A stretch of DNA of 64,000 nucleotides from Pseudobutyrivibrio sp. 49 (lineage in GTDB: Bacteria; Bacillota; Clostridia; Lachnospirales; Lachnospiraceae), in contig NZ_FNDP01000005.1 of assembly GCF_900100545.1 (NCBI RefSeq), positions 62,001 to 126,000 on the forward strand, read 5' to 3'. The notes under the pieces are model-generated. The model was not told where the DNA came from and did no database searches. It saw nothing but the letters and a program-made list of their open reading frames with translations. Positions 54,107 through 63,872 of the stretch are shown in pieces (position 1 is the stretch's first letter; each line of letters opens with the position of its first letter). Both the position numbers and the translations under genes were made by a program.

Positions 54107-56389
54107 TTAAAGATATAGTTCTTCGAATTTCTTTACCGGAAGTGGCTTATTAAAGTAGTAGCCCTGGAGATAATCAGCTCCTGTACCTTTAAGATAATTC
54201 ATCTGATCCTCATTCTCCACGCCCTCTATAGTAACCATCATTCCAAGAGCCTTTGCAAGGGTGATGATAGTATTTACAATCTTGCGACCTCTTGTAATAT
54301 TTTTATCCATAGCAAGGAAAGCCATATCCATCTTAAGAATATCTGCCGGAACCTCCTTCAACATATTCAAAGAAGAATATCCGCTTCCAAAATCATCAAT
54401 TTCTATAAGGAAACCGTATTCCTTAAGGGATGCCATAATATCTATCTGGCGTTCCTTCTCTGTCATGAATATCGTCTCTGTAATCTCAAGCTTCAGACGT
54501 GATGGCTCAATGTGATACTTCTCCACAATTGAAACCAAGGTTTCGTATATATCCATGTAATAGAAATCCTTAACCGAGATATTAACCGAAATAGACAACT
54601 CCTCATGTCCCAGTGTAGTCCAGTAAGCCAGTCTCTTGGCCGCCTGCTCCCAAATGTACTGGTCAAGCTTGTAGATATATCCGGTCTTCTCCAACAGTGG
54701 AATGAAGGACGCTGGAGCAATAATTCCTCTGTCAGGATGAATCCAGCGAACCAGTGCTTCTGCCATTGTGATTCTTCCATCAACAGTAACCACCGGCTGT
54801 AAGAACATGGCAAACTGCCCTGTCTGAAGGGCTGTCTCAAACTCAGCCAATATTTTCTGCTCAGTCATGTACTCACGGCGAAGCATGTCGCCATAGTAGG
54901 CAATGCTGTTTTTAAAGCTATCCTTAATTGATTCAATGGCAAGGAATGCACCATCACACATTGAAACGATTGGAGCATCTCTGTCAAAGATGTCATATAC
55001 ACCTGCCAGAATAACCATGCGATACTGTGAATTATCAAGGGAATGACTAACCTGATTCATCCCAGTCATAAATATCTCTTCACTGTATCGATTCTTTGGT
55101 ACCAAAATAGCAAAACGGTCTGCTTCAAGTCGAGCGAAGGTAGCACCTCCCGCAATTTTTTCTCGAATCGTATCTGCACAGCGGACAAGAAGCTCATCGC
55201 CCTTATCTACACCAAACACATCATTGATAAGCTTGAAGCCCTTTATATCGCAACAAACCATTACATAATCTATCTCAGGATTCTCATCCAGGATATTTCT
55301 GGCTTCCTCATAGAAGCTTTCTCTGTTAAGAGCACCTGTCAAGGCATCGTGAGTAGAACGATATTTCTCCTCCTCATATGCAAGGAAATCTCCAGTAACA
55401 TCATAGAAGGAGAAGTAACATCCGCAGTAAAAACCTCTCTTATCGTAAATCTTATTGAAGTGAATATCGAAGCGATACTCCTCTCCATTAAAATTGTAAA
55501 TGGCACTCCAATTGGTATTTGAAATGGAATTAGTTTCTCTTCCCTCTCTCCATCTCTTGAATCTGTCCTCGATAAGCTTATTGTCTCCACCTGGTGAAAA
55601 CATTCTGTTGGCCTGCTGATTAGAATAGATGCAGTTGTCGTTCTCATCGAAGGATACCAGCGCGCATTCCATTCTTTCAGTAATGGTACTGAGCATGTAT
55701 TCCACGAAGGTTTTTGGATTATACAAAAGCGTGTAGTAGCTTACGAAAATCGATGCCACCGAATACAGGCAAATGGAAATATCTACTGGGTAATCAAAGA
55801 AGAGATAAACAATATCCAACAATATGATGCCCACAAAGATTACCAGAATAGAAAGGTATCTGTTCCTGTGAAAGCCGCTGGTCAGATATGATTTCTGAAT
55901 GAAAATCATAATAATCATGGCCACAAGGATATAGCAGAATACCAAATGCACTACGTAGTAATCATTGATTTGGAAGGCATAGAACCACTCTCCATCAAAC
56001 TCCTTCTTCACAAGATAAAAAGCATGATGCCATTTGTAGTTAAAAAAGAGACTGATGGAATCAAGTGCTGCTATAGTAGCCGTAATCAACGCTGATGCAT
56101 ACTGATCTATCCAGATTCTTGTATATTGTCGGGCATAGAACAAAAACGTTATCAGTATCCAGTCGATGCCTATGAAATAAAAGGCATAACCAAATTCAGA
56201 TGCCGTTTCCGTGCGCACAGATATAGCATGACTGTAAGAAAGGCAAGCAAAAATTCCCACAGCCAGAAGCTGCATTATTGAGATATTAAGTTTATTTTGC
56301 TTTATAGTGTGTTTTGTAGCAATGTACACTCCACACACCAGCATGATAAATGCTGTCAGCAAATAAGCTGCAACGTAGAGTTTGATCAA
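54107..56389 (-). CDS. membrane c-di-GMP phosphodiesterase (degenerate GGDEF, intact EAL)
   Basis: A 760-residue sensor. Residues 1-230 hold seven hydrophobic helices, a ligand-sensing membrane module. A PAS-like segment (about 235-335) follows. In the GGDEF domain the signature is ATFARLEADRFAILVP, so the active site GG(D/E)EF is lost. The EAL domain is complete: AEALVRW, SVNISV, EITET, IDDFGSGYSS, LKMD, IEGVE and LQGYYFNKP. It should hydrolyse c-di-GMP, with the GGDEF domain acting only as a sensor or allosteric GTP-binder. Confidence 0.9.
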   Translation of the reverse strand: MIKLYVAAYLLTAFIMLVCGVYIATKHTIKQNKLNISIMQLLAVGIFACLSYSHAISVRTETASEFGYAFYFIGIDWILITFLFYARQYTRIWIDQYASALITATIAALDSISLFFNYKWHHAFYLVKKEFDGEWFYAFQINDYYVVHLVFCYILVAMIIMIFIQKSYLTSGFHRNRYLSILVIFVGIILLDIVYLFFDYPVDISICLYSVASIFVSYYTLLYNPKTFVEYMLSTITERMECALVSFDENDNCIYSNQQANRMFSPGGDNKLIEDRFKRWREGRETNSISNTNWSAIYNFNGEEYRFDIHFNKIYDKRGFYCGCYFSFYDVTGDFLAYEEEKYRSTHDALTGALNRESFYEEARNILDENPEIDYVMVCCDIKGFKLINDVFGVDKGDELLVRCADTIREKIAGGATFARLEADRFAILVPKNRYSEEIFMTGMNQVSHSLDNSQYRMVILAGVYDIFDRDAPIVSMCDGAFLAIESIKDSFKNSIAYYGDMLRREYMTEQKILAEFETALQTGQFAMFLQPVVTVDGRITMAEALVRWIHPDRGIIAPASFIPLLEKTGYIYKLDQYIWEQAAKRLAYWTTLGHEELSISVNISVKDFYYMDIYETLVSIVEKYHIEPSRLKLEITETIFMTEKERQIDIMASLKEYGFLIEIDDFGSGYSSLNMLKEVPADILKMDMAFLAMDKNITRGRKIVNTIITLAKALGMMVTIEGVENEDQMNYLKGTGADYLQGYYFNKPLPVKKFEELYL

Positions 56390-56412
56390 TTGAAAACCCC
56401 CTGTTTTGTCAG

Positions 56413-57069
56413 TTAATTAGCAATTTTACTGTCTAAAAAATCTTCTCCCTTTGGCTTAACCTGAAACTCAACCTGTGCGCCAGAGGTAGGATGTGTAAAT
56501 CCTATTGAATATGAGCACAGTGCCAGATTATGCCCTGTAGAAACTCCGCCATACTTAACATCTCCAAGGATTGGAGCTGTCCTGCTGGCAAGCTGTATTC
56601 TAATCTGATGATGACGTCCTGTTTGTAGCTCGATATCAAGGAGCTTGCGGTCATCCCACTCATCAATGGTATGATAACTCAACGAAGCCCTCTTCGCTCT
56701 AGGGTCATTTTCCGAAACCACCTTTGAAAGATTTGTGCGATTATCCTTTACCAAGTAATCCACCAAATCCCCCTCATCTGGAAAAGACTCTCTGGTAATG
56801 ATTGCATAATAATGCTTTTTAAATTTGTGATCAGCAATCTGTCTTGTGAGATTATTGGCTGCAGCCTTTGTCTTAGCAAAAACCATAACCCCCTCTACAG
56901 GCTGATCCAAACGGTGAACCACATGAATCTCAGGGCTCTCCCCATTGGCCTTGAGATAATTGGAAAGCTCGCTTTCCATGTCCTTTTCACCTATATTTCT
57001 GGTCTGTGTCGCCAGACCAGCTGGTTTGTAGCATACTACGATGCTGTCGTCTTCGAATAATACTTCCAT
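56413..57069 (-). CDS. RluA-family pseudouridine synthase, short form
   Basis: A 218-residue enzyme without an S4 domain. VVCYKPAGLATQTRN, the catalytic VHRLDQPVEGVMVFAKT and LETGRHHQIRIQLA are the family motifs, so the catalytic Asp is present. GAGGGGG before ATG 57069 settles the start; the TTG at 57087 is not used. It lies between the EAL protein and a response regulator; target RNA unknown. Confidence 0.9.
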   Translation of the reverse strand: MEVLFEDDSIVVCYKPAGLATQTRNIGEKDMESELSNYLKANGESPEIHVVHRLDQPVEGVMVFAKTKAAANNLTRQIADHKFKKHYYAIITRESFPDEGDLVDYLVKDNRTNLSKVVSENDPRAKRASLSYHTIDEWDDRKLLDIELQTGRHHQIRIQLASRTAPILGDVKYGGVSTGHNLALCSYSIGFTHPTSGAQVEFQVKPKGEDFLDSKIAN

Positions 57070-57104
57070 AGCATTACACCCCCTCAAGTGATAGTTATAT
57101 TTTA

Positions 57105-57794
57105 TCAGACTTTAAATCGATAACCAACACCCCAGATAGTCTCAATATATTGAGGTTTTGAAGTATTTAGCTCAATCTTTTCTCTAATCTTATTTACGTG
57201 CACAGTGACTGTGGAGATATCTCCAATGGATTCCTCTCCCCAAAGCGTCTCAAAGAGCTGCTCCTTTGAATAGATAACGTTAGGATTCTCTGCAAGGAAT
57301 GCAAGCAAATCGAATTCCTTGGCTGTAAAAACTTTTTCCTCACCATTAATCCAAACACGACGGCTAGCCTTGTCAATTCTAAGTCCACGAATACTAATTT
57401 CATTCTTCTGAATATTTGGTGACTGAACCAGTCTCTCATATCTTGATAAATGGGCCTTTACACGGGCAACCAACTCACTTGGTGAAAATGGCTTTGTGAT
57501 GTAATCATCTGCCCCAAGACCCAGTCCACGAATCTTATCAATCTCTTCTTTCTTTGCTGTAACCATAAGAATAGGTACATTCTTAACCTCACGGATTCGC
57601 TTGCAAAGCTCAAAGCCATCGATACCTGGAAGCATCAAATCCAAAATGTACATATCATAATTTCCAGCCAAAGCTTTCTGCAGGCCCTTTTCGCCATCGC
57701 CTTCTATGTCTACCTCGAAGTTAGAAAGCTCCAGGTAGTCCTTTTCAAGCTCAGCAATTGATTCCTCGTCCTCAATAATAAGTATTCTACTCAC
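57105..57794 (-). CDS. OmpR/PhoB-family response regulator
   Basis: A 229-residue regulator. Receiver domain with phosphoacceptor Asp in YDMYILDLMLPGIDG (near residue 52) and Lys in MVTAKKEE; C-terminal winged helix (LLAFLAENPNVIYSKEQLFE, VTVHVNKIREKI, TIWGVGYRF). It overlaps the start of its partner kinase gene, which follows at 57787, by eight bases; the regulator lies downstream. Targets are unknown. Confidence 0.95.
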   Translation of the reverse strand: MSRILIIEDEESIAELEKDYLELSNFEVDIEGDGEKGLQKALAGNYDMYILDLMLPGIDGFELCKRIREVKNVPILMVTAKKEEIDKIRGLGLGADDYITKPFSPSELVARVKAHLSRYERLVQSPNIQKNEISIRGLRIDKASRRVWINGEEKVFTAKEFDLLAFLAENPNVIYSKEQLFETLWGEESIGDISTVTVHVNKIREKIELNTSKPQYIETIWGVGYRFKV

Positions 57795-58848
57795 TGTAGA
57801 CCTCCTCTAAATATTTACGAATTACGAAGTACATGGTGGTGCCTTCGTTTTCCTTACTTGTAACCCAAATCTTGCCACCATGGTCTTCAATGATTTTCTT
57901 AACAATGGATAGACCTATACCGCTTCCACCTGCTGCAGAATTTCTAGAGGTATCTGCACGATAAAACCTGTCAAAAACATATGGCAAATCGTGGGTGGCG
58001 ATACCTTTCCCATTATCAGCAATTTCAATCTGAACAAAATCACCTACATCCTTGATAGTAATACCAATTCGTGATGAAACATCAGCACGCATATACTTCA
58101 CGGAATTACTAACGATATTATGAATGATGCGTCCAAGCTGCTCTGGATCCGCAATAATCTGCACATCAGGGTCAACAAAATTGGAATAATCCAGACGAAT
58201 ATGCTGATTCTCCAAATCCATCCCCAGCTCCTCTATACAATCTGTAAAATAGGCGCTTAAGTTTAGCTTCTGGAAATTGTATGGAATCTTGTTGGTATCA
58301 ATATTTGAATACAAGGTAAGCTCATTGATGAGTGTGTTCATCTCGTTAGCTTTATTGTAGATAGTTCGAATGTATTTCTCCTGCTTTTCAGGAGTGTCTG
58401 CTACGCCATCCAACATTCCCTCTGCATAGCCTTTGATAGCTGTGATTGGAGTCTTAAGATCGTGGGCGATATTTGAAATCAAAGCTCTCTGTTCTGCTTC
58501 ATCCTCAAGTCGGTCCTTGGCATTGTTCTGAAGACGAACTCGCATATCCTCAAAGGAATTGCAAAGCTCACTCATCTCATCTTTGCCTGTGCTTGCGACA
58601 CTGTAATCTAGATTGCCCTCTTTGATATTATTAGCGGCTCTTATCAGCTTTTTTAAAGGAATAACGACACCACTATATATCCAGGTAACCATCATAAAGG
58701 CGGTAAAGGACATGATAAACAATTCCGCAATTACGAATTTAAGTAAGGTGCGATCGAACCTGCCGCTAAGCAATAGTAATATGTACATGATGATTGGTAC
58801 GACAGCGATTATGAAAAATGAAATAATAAGCCTGTGTTTTAATTTCAT
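57787..58848 (-). CDS. HisKA/HATPase sensor histidine kinase
   Basis: A 353-residue kinase. Two membrane helices (about 8-27 and 36-58), a HAMP linker (VVIPLKKLIRAANNIKEGNL), the phosphoacceptor His in NIAHDLKTPITAIKG (near residue 127), then HATPase boxes N (IVSNSVKY), G1 (IEIADNGKGI), F (YVFDRFYR) and G2 (AGGSGIGLSIV). The extracellular loop is very short, so it probably senses the membrane. It is the upstream partner of the response regulator. Confidence 0.95.
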   Translation of the reverse strand: MKLKHRLIISFFIIAVVPIIMYILLLLSGRFDRTLLKFVIAELFIMSFTAFMMVTWIYSGVVIPLKKLIRAANNIKEGNLDYSVASTGKDEMSELCNSFEDMRVRLQNNAKDRLEDEAEQRALISNIAHDLKTPITAIKGYAEGMLDGVADTPEKQEKYIRTIYNKANEMNTLINELTLYSNIDTNKIPYNFQKLNLSAYFTDCIEELGMDLENQHIRLDYSNFVDPDVQIIADPEQLGRIIHNIVSNSVKYMRADVSSRIGITIKDVGDFVQIEIADNGKGIATHDLPYVFDRFYRADTSRNSAAGGSGIGLSIVKKIIEDHGGKIWVTSKENEGTTMYFVIRKYLEEVYSE

Positions 58849-58868
58849 GACACGTCTCCAAATATAAT

Positions 58869-58899
58869 AAAAGCAGCCCTGTATAGGACTGCTTTTATT
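58869..58899 (-). terminator. terminator between metK and the two-component system
   Basis: Minus strand AAAAGCAGTCC, five-base loop, GGGCTGCTTTT, then ATTATAT; near-symmetric, so it may work both ways. It separates metK from the kinase gene. Confidence 0.7.
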
Positions 58900-58916
58900 A
58901 TATCATATTGATAATT

Positions 58917-60098
58917 TTAAAGATATTTCTTTAATGTCTCAGCTTTGTCTGTCTGCTCCCATGGAAGCTTAACATCTGTACGGCCAAAGTGACCATAAGC
59001 TGCTGTTGGACGGTAGATTGGACGACGAAGGTCGAGCATCTTGATGATTCCTGCTGGACGAAGATCAAAGTTCTCGCGAACGATCTCAATGATTCTCTCA
59101 TCAGAAAGCTTCCCTGTACCGAATGTGTCTACCATAACTGATGTAGGCTCTGCAACACCGATAGCGTATGAAAGCTGAATCTCGCACTTATCTGCAAGTC
59201 CTGCTGCTACGATGTTCTTTGCAACGTAACGTGCTGCATAAGCACCTGAGCGGTCTACCTTTGTGCAATCCTTTCCTGAGAAAGCACCGCCGCCGTGACG
59301 AGCGTATCCACCGTATGTGTCTACGATAATCTTACGGCCTGTGAGACCTGCATCACCGTGTGGGCCACCGATTACAAAGCGGCCTGTTGGATTGATGTAG
59401 AACTTTGTCTTATCATCAATCATGTCCTTTGGAAGGACTGGATCAAAGACATATTTCTTAATGTCTTCGTGAATCTGTTCCTGAGTAACGTCTTCGTCAT
59501 GCTGAGTAGATAAAACTACAGCTTCAAGTCTAACTGGCTTGCCAGCTTCGTCATACTCTACAGATACCTGTGTCTTTCCATCTGGTCGGAGGTACTTTAA
59601 AGTACCGTCTTTGCGGACATTTGCAAGCTGTAGAGCAAGTCTATGAGCAAGAGAAATAGGATAAGGCATGAGCTCTTCTGTTTCGTTTGTAGCGTAACCG
59701 AACATCATACCCTGGTCACCGGCGCCTGTATCCAGGTCGTCTGTAAGTGAGCCTTCCTTTGCCTCAAGAGCCTTGTCAACACCCATTGCAATGTCTGCGG
59801 ATTGTTGATCAAGAGCGACCATAACAGCGCAAGAGTTTCCATCAATGCCTTTCTTTCCATCGTCATAACCGATTTCAAGAAGAGTCTTGCGAACAATAGC
59901 TGGAACGTCGAGCTGAGCCTTTGTAGTAATCTCGCCTGTAACAAGTACGAAACCTGTACATGAGCAAGACTCACAAGCTACTCTACTCATAGGATCTTCA
60001 GCTAAGCAAGCATCGAGGATGGCATCAGATATGGCATCACACACCTTATCTGGATGGCCTTCTGTTACTGACTCTGAAGTAAAAAGTAACTTTTCCAT
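58917..60098 (-). CDS. metK: S-adenosylmethionine synthetase
   Basis: MetK, 393 residues, makes S-adenosylmethionine from ATP and methionine. Motifs [30 protein letters not shown] and the GGAFSGKD loop are intact. No S-box or other SAM riboswitch was seen upstream, unlike in many Firmicutes; a promoter with a dyad lies at 60138-60192. It is monocistronic, ending at the terminator. Confidence 0.96.
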   Translation of the reverse strand: MEKLLFTSESVTEGHPDKVCDAISDAILDACLAEDPMSRVACESCSCTGFVLVTGEITTKAQLDVPAIVRKTLLEIGYDDGKKGIDGNSCAVMVALDQQSADIAMGVDKALEAKEGSLTDDLDTGAGDQGMMFGYATNETEELMPYPISLAHRLALQLANVRKDGTLKYLRPDGKTQVSVEYDEAGKPVRLEAVVLSTQHDEDVTQEQIHEDIKKYVFDPVLPKDMIDDKTKFYINPTGRFVIGGPHGDAGLTGRKIIVDTYGGYARHGGGAFSGKDCTKVDRSGAYAARYVAKNIVAAGLADKCEIQLSYAIGVAEPTSVMVDTFGTGKLSDERIIEIVRENFDLRPAGIIKMLDLRRPIYRPTAAYGHFGRTDVKLPWEQTDKAETLKKYL

Positions 60099-60137
60099 TT
60101 TCGACTCTCTTTCTATATAAAATTAAAAATGAAATAC

Positions 60138-60192
60138 ACCTAAGCGCATACTTAGGTACGCTAAGTATACTCCCAATTTTACATATAAACAA
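60138..60192 (-). promoter_or_regulatory. metK promoter with dyad/5' hairpin
   Basis: Minus strand TTGTTT (60187-60192), 17 bp, TATACT (60164-60169). ATACTTAG-N5-CTAAGTAT (60148-60168) is a perfect dyad over the -10 and start point. The RNA from the predicted start (about 60157) would open with ACCTAAG-N6-CTTAGGT. A repressor site or a stabilising 5' stem-loop are both possible. Confidence 0.6.
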
Positions 60193-60268
60193 TAGCTAGA
60201 TGCCTTGTTTTGTCTTTTATTCACGGACATTTCACAATCACCAAAATTTGTAACTACTGTGAACTATA

Positions 60269-60297
60269 TTGTCTTTAGATTTTTCAATTATTATAAT
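60269..60297 (+). promoter_or_regulatory. promoter of the HD-GYP gene
   Basis: TTGTCT (60269-60274), 17 bp, TATAAT (60292-60297), 33 bases before the ATG. GGTGAGG serves as ribosome-binding site. Confidence 0.75.
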
Positions 60298-60329
60298 TAA
60301 ATTGTATATACAATAGGTGAGGTCTAAAG

Positions 60330-61520
60330 ATGACAACATTAACAGTAGACAAACTTGAACCTAATATGATTGTTTCAGAACCAGTGGTCACCAAAAGAGG
60401 GCAGACCATTGTGAAGGCCGGGGAAAAACTTACGCCTCAGATGATTGCAAAGCTTACTTTCTATAAGATAGAGTCTGCCACTGTGGAAGATATCGAGGAA
60501 GAGGCGCCCGTAGAAGAAGTTCCTGCGCCAGTTCAGGAAGAAACACCTGAACCTAAAAAAACAAAACCTGCACAAAAAGAAAAGAAAAAAGAAGTAGACC
60601 TTGCTCATCCTAAAGAGGCTGTAAAACAATCTTATACACAGATTCCTTACACTCAAAGATTAAAGGCATCGCCTACTTTCCAAAAATTTCAATCGGATTA
60701 TGCAATCAATTTAGCATTCCTTCAGAAGAATTTCGATGACATCTTAGCCGGAGCTACCTGTTCCACGGATGAAATGCTTAAAAACTGCGAATCACTTTTT
60801 AAATCAAAGACAACCATTGAGCTTTTAAATATGCTTGGTAATATGCGTAATTTGGAAGACCCTGTTTATTCCCACTCTTTAAATGTGGGCCTCATTTCCC
60901 GCGTTATTGGAAAATGGTTGAAGCTGCCACTGGAAGACGTTAATTTACTGACGCTTGCAGGACTGCTTCATGACATAGGCAAAACCCAAATTCCTAAAGA
61001 AATACTTAATAAGCCAGATAAACTTACCGACGAAGAATTTGCCACCATGAAAACCCATACCACCCTTGGTAAAAAGGTTCTTAATGGCAAGGGCTTTGAT
61101 CCTAGAATTTTATATGCCGCTCTCCAACATCATGAAAGATGTGACGGCAGCGGATATCCAAGAGGTCTGGAAGAAGATGAAATAGATGATTTTGCCTGCA
61201 TCGTGGCCATCGCTGATGTGTATGATGCCATGACTTCAGCAAGAGCGCACCGTGACCCACTATGCTCCTTCCAAGTAATTAGTGAATTCGAAAGGGAAGG
61301 CTTACACAAATTTAAAACTAAATATATTCTTACCTTCCTGGAACATATTGCAAACACCTATAATAACAGTCGCGTCATGCTGAATGACGCAAAAACAGGC
61401 CGTGTAGTCTACATTAATAAATCTAGCCTTTCACGACCTGTAGTGCAGCTTGATAGTGGCGAAATTATTAATCTCGCCGACAGCGCCTATAGCAATTTTT
61501 TTATTAAATCAATTCTCTAA
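60330..61520 (+). CDS. HD-GYP domain cyclic-di-GMP phosphodiesterase
   Basis: A 396-residue cytoplasmic protein. The N-terminal 50 residues (KLEPNMIVSEPVVTKRGQTI) resemble DUF3391, followed by a Pro/Glu/Lys-rich linker (about 58-95). The HD-GYP domain shows LLHDIGKTQIP (HD), MKTHTTLGKKVL, the HHERCDGSGYPRGL motif with GYP intact, and ADVYDAMTSARAHRDPL. Members hydrolyse c-di-GMP. It is monocistronic; its end overlaps recD2 by 17 bases convergently. Confidence 0.93.
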   Translation: MTTLTVDKLEPNMIVSEPVVTKRGQTIVKAGEKLTPQMIAKLTFYKIESATVEDIEEEAPVEEVPAPVQEETPEPKKTKPAQKEKKKEVDLAHPKEAVKQSYTQIPYTQRLKASPTFQKFQSDYAINLAFLQKNFDDILAGATCSTDEMLKNCESLFKSKTTIELLNMLGNMRNLEDPVYSHSLNVGLISRVIGKWLKLPLEDVNLLTLAGLLHDIGKTQIPKEILNKPDKLTDEEFATMKTHTTLGKKVLNGKGFDPRILYAALQHHERCDGSGYPRGLEEDEIDDFACIVAIADVYDAMTSARAHRDPLCSFQVISEFEREGLHKFKTKYILTFLEHIANTYNNSRVMLNDAKTGRVVYINKSSLSRPVVQLDSGEIINLADSAYSNFFIKSIL

Positions 61521-63744
61521 AGGCTTCCTCTATTCTATCCTTGAGACCTGAATAGCGCTTGGCCTGAGAAACATTATCTATCATAGAATAGAAAACCTCT
61601 GCGTCACCTACCATGGTGACGCATTTTTTTGCTCTGGTGATTGCTGTGTAAAGGATATTTCGATTCATAAGCATCCTTGGACCATCCATAATAGGCATAA
61701 CCACGGCGGGGTACTCTGAGCCCTGTGACTTATGAATGGTAATAGCATAGGCAAGCTCAAGTTCATCTAGATTGACAAATGGATAAACCACCTTTCTGCC
61801 CTCTTCAAACTCTACTGTCACTGTCTTTGCCCAGTCATTGATATCTTTAATTATTCCCACATCACCATTGAAAACTCCTACGCCTTTTTCCAAAGTGATG
61901 TTGTAATTTCCAGTCACTTCCCATTCAAGCTGATAGTTATTCTTAATCTGCATAACCTTATCGCCCTCACGGAAAAGCCGGGTATCACCCTTCCACTCCT
62001 TCTTGTCAGGAGATTCCGGATTAAGGAAGCGCTGCAAAATAGTGTTCAGTCGCTCCACTCCAATAAGACCCTTTCTGGTAGGAGTAAGCACCTGAATTTC
62101 ACTGATTCCAGCATCAACATATTTAGGCATCTTATCCCTTACAAGAGTAAGCATTACATTGATAATTGTATCCGCCTCATCCCTTTTTAAGAAAAAGAAA
62201 TCCTTGGATTTATTATCCAAAACTACATGCTCGCCCTGATGAATCTTGTGGGCATTCATGACGATATCACTTTCCTGTGCCTGACGGAAAATCTTCTCAA
62301 GTGTAACCGAGCAGAATTGTCCTGAAGCCAAAATATCCTTTAGAACATTGCCCGGTCCGACACTAGGAAGCTGATGCTCATCGCCAACAAGAATAAGACG
62401 TGTTCCTGGTGATATTGCCTTAAGAAGGGAAAACATAAGAGATACATCTACCATAGACATCTCATCGATAATGATAACATCGCACTCCAAAGGATTGTCC
62501 TCATTGCGCTCAAATTTTGCGAAGCTTGTTACGTCATCGTCATCATCACCCACACGCCCAGAAACCTCCAGCATTCTGTGGATAGTACGAGCCTCGTAGC
62601 CTGTAGCTTCGCTCATTCGCTTCGCTGCACGTCCAGTTGGGGCCCCAAGGAAGATGTTGTACCCCTCTTCCTCGAATATATGAATCATGGTGGTGATGGT
62701 AGTGGTCTTTCCTGTACCAGGACCACCAGTAAGAACGAAAAATCCTCTTTCAACTGCTGCAAGTACTGCTTCCTTCTGCAAATCATCCAGCTGGAATTCT
62801 CCTTCTTTTTCAATTCGACGGATGACCTTCTCTAAATCTTCCCTGTCCACCTTGTAGGTCACATTAAGATCCTTCAGCATTCCGGCAATGGATTCCTCCA
62901 TACGATAGAATGCTCTGGAATATATTTGACGGTTACCCTCTGGATCTCGCTTTATAATCAGCTTTTTATCCATAGCCAGATTCATAATCTGCGCAGCTAC
63001 GGACTCAGCATCTACCTTAAGCAAATCCACCGACATATCTACAAGAGTATCCTCTGGCAAATATGTGTGACCAAAGCTGGCCCCCTGGGTAAGGACATAC
63101 ATGATACCGCCCTTAATTCTAAACTCAGAGTCAACCTTGATTCCTACCTGGCTTGCTATCTCATCGGCAGTTTTGAAACCGATACCTGAAACCTCGTCTG
63201 CAAGCTTATATGGATTGCTCTGGATTATGTTGTAAATATCATTTCCAAAGCGGTTGTAAATCTTGATAGCCTTGTTACCATGTAATCCATATCTATCAAG
63301 GAAAATCATGGCATTTCTGATATCCTTGGCGCCTACAATCTGGTCTGAAATCTCCATAGCTTTGTTGATGGAAATTCCCTTTACCTCAGCTAAACGCTCC
63401 GGCTCTTCTTCAATAATTCGGAAGGTATCTCCACCAAACATCTTGATAATTCTGGCTGCAAGCTTCGGACCGATTCCCCTGATTGCACCAGAGCCAAGAT
63501 ATCTTTCCATAGAAGCAGCATCTGTAGGAGCCACCGCCTCATAACTTACAGCCTTGAACTGCTTTCCATAGGTAGGATGATCTACGTAATCTCCTCTCAG
63601 GAGAAGATTCTCTCCCTCACCTACTGTAGGAAATACTCCTGTACAAGTGATAAGGAACTCATCCACCACAAAATCCAGCACTGTGTAGCCATTGTCGGCA
63701 TTTCTATATATTATGTTTTCTACGTAACCTGTTATTTCTTCCAT
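61504..63744 (-). CDS. recD2: ATP-dependent helicase RecD2
   Basis: About 746 residues, a superfamily 1B helicase working 5' to 3'. An N-terminal OB-like and helix-hairpin-helix region (GIGPKLAARIIKMFGGDTFR) is followed by Walker A VLTGGPGTGKTTTITTMIH (near residue 345), Walker B DVIIIDEMSMVDVSLMFSLL, and C-terminal AITIHKSQGSEYPAVVMPI with LYTAITRAKKCVTMVGD. The start MEEITGYVENIIYR at 63744 is typical; a longer frame runs into a palindromic repeat. It has no linked recB or recC. Confidence 0.93.
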   Translation of the reverse strand: MEEITGYVENIIYRNADNGYTVLDFVVDEFLITCTGVFPTVGEGENLLLRGDYVDHPTYGKQFKAVSYEAVAPTDAASMERYLGSGAIRGIGPKLAARIIKMFGGDTFRIIEEEPERLAEVKGISINKAMEISDQIVGAKDIRNAMIFLDRYGLHGNKAIKIYNRFGNDIYNIIQSNPYKLADEVSGIGFKTADEIASQVGIKVDSEFRIKGGIMYVLTQGASFGHTYLPEDTLVDMSVDLLKVDAESVAAQIMNLAMDKKLIIKRDPEGNRQIYSRAFYRMEESIAGMLKDLNVTYKVDREDLEKVIRRIEKEGEFQLDDLQKEAVLAAVERGFFVLTGGPGTGKTTTITTMIHIFEEEGYNIFLGAPTGRAAKRMSEATGYEARTIHRMLEVSGRVGDDDDDVTSFAKFERNEDNPLECDVIIIDEMSMVDVSLMFSLLKAISPGTRLILVGDEHQLPSVGPGNVLKDILASGQFCSVTLEKIFRQAQESDIVMNAHKIHQGEHVVLDNKSKDFFFLKRDEADTIINVMLTLVRDKMPKYVDAGISEIQVLTPTRKGLIGVERLNTILQRFLNPESPDKKEWKGDTRLFREGDKVMQIKNNYQLEWEVTGNYNITLEKGVGVFNGDVGIIKDINDWAKTVTVEFEEGRKVVYPFVNLDELELAYAITIHKSQGSEYPAVVMPIMDGPRMLMNRNILYTAITRAKKCVTMVGDAEVFYSMIDNVSQAKRYSGLKDRIEEAFRELI

Positions 63745-63767
63745 GCGATAAATGATAGCATAAAAAT

Positions 63768-63864
63768 ACCACCATGTAACTATCAAGCTCTAAGTGTTAC
63801 TAAAGCGAAGCTTTCTTCAGCTGAGTGTAGTAACATCTTAGGCTTGAGAGTGTAACATGGTGGT
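63768..63864. repeat. 97-bp imperfect palindrome upstream of recD2
   Basis: ACCACCATGTAAC (63768-63780) and GTAACATGGTGGT (63852-63864) form outer arms; inside, TATCAAGC and GCTTGAGA, CTAAG/CTTAG and GTTACTA/TAGTAAC continue the pairing with few mismatches, leaving a loop of about 30 bases. It could be a miniature inverted-repeat element or an unusually long terminator; the plus and minus flanks lack T tracts. Confidence 0.6.
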
Positions 63865-63872
63865 TTCTTATA

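Noticed and set aside
60099-60329. SAM (S-box) riboswitch upstream of metK
   Set aside because: No conserved S-box core was seen; only short dyads and a normal promoter lie in the 231-bp region.
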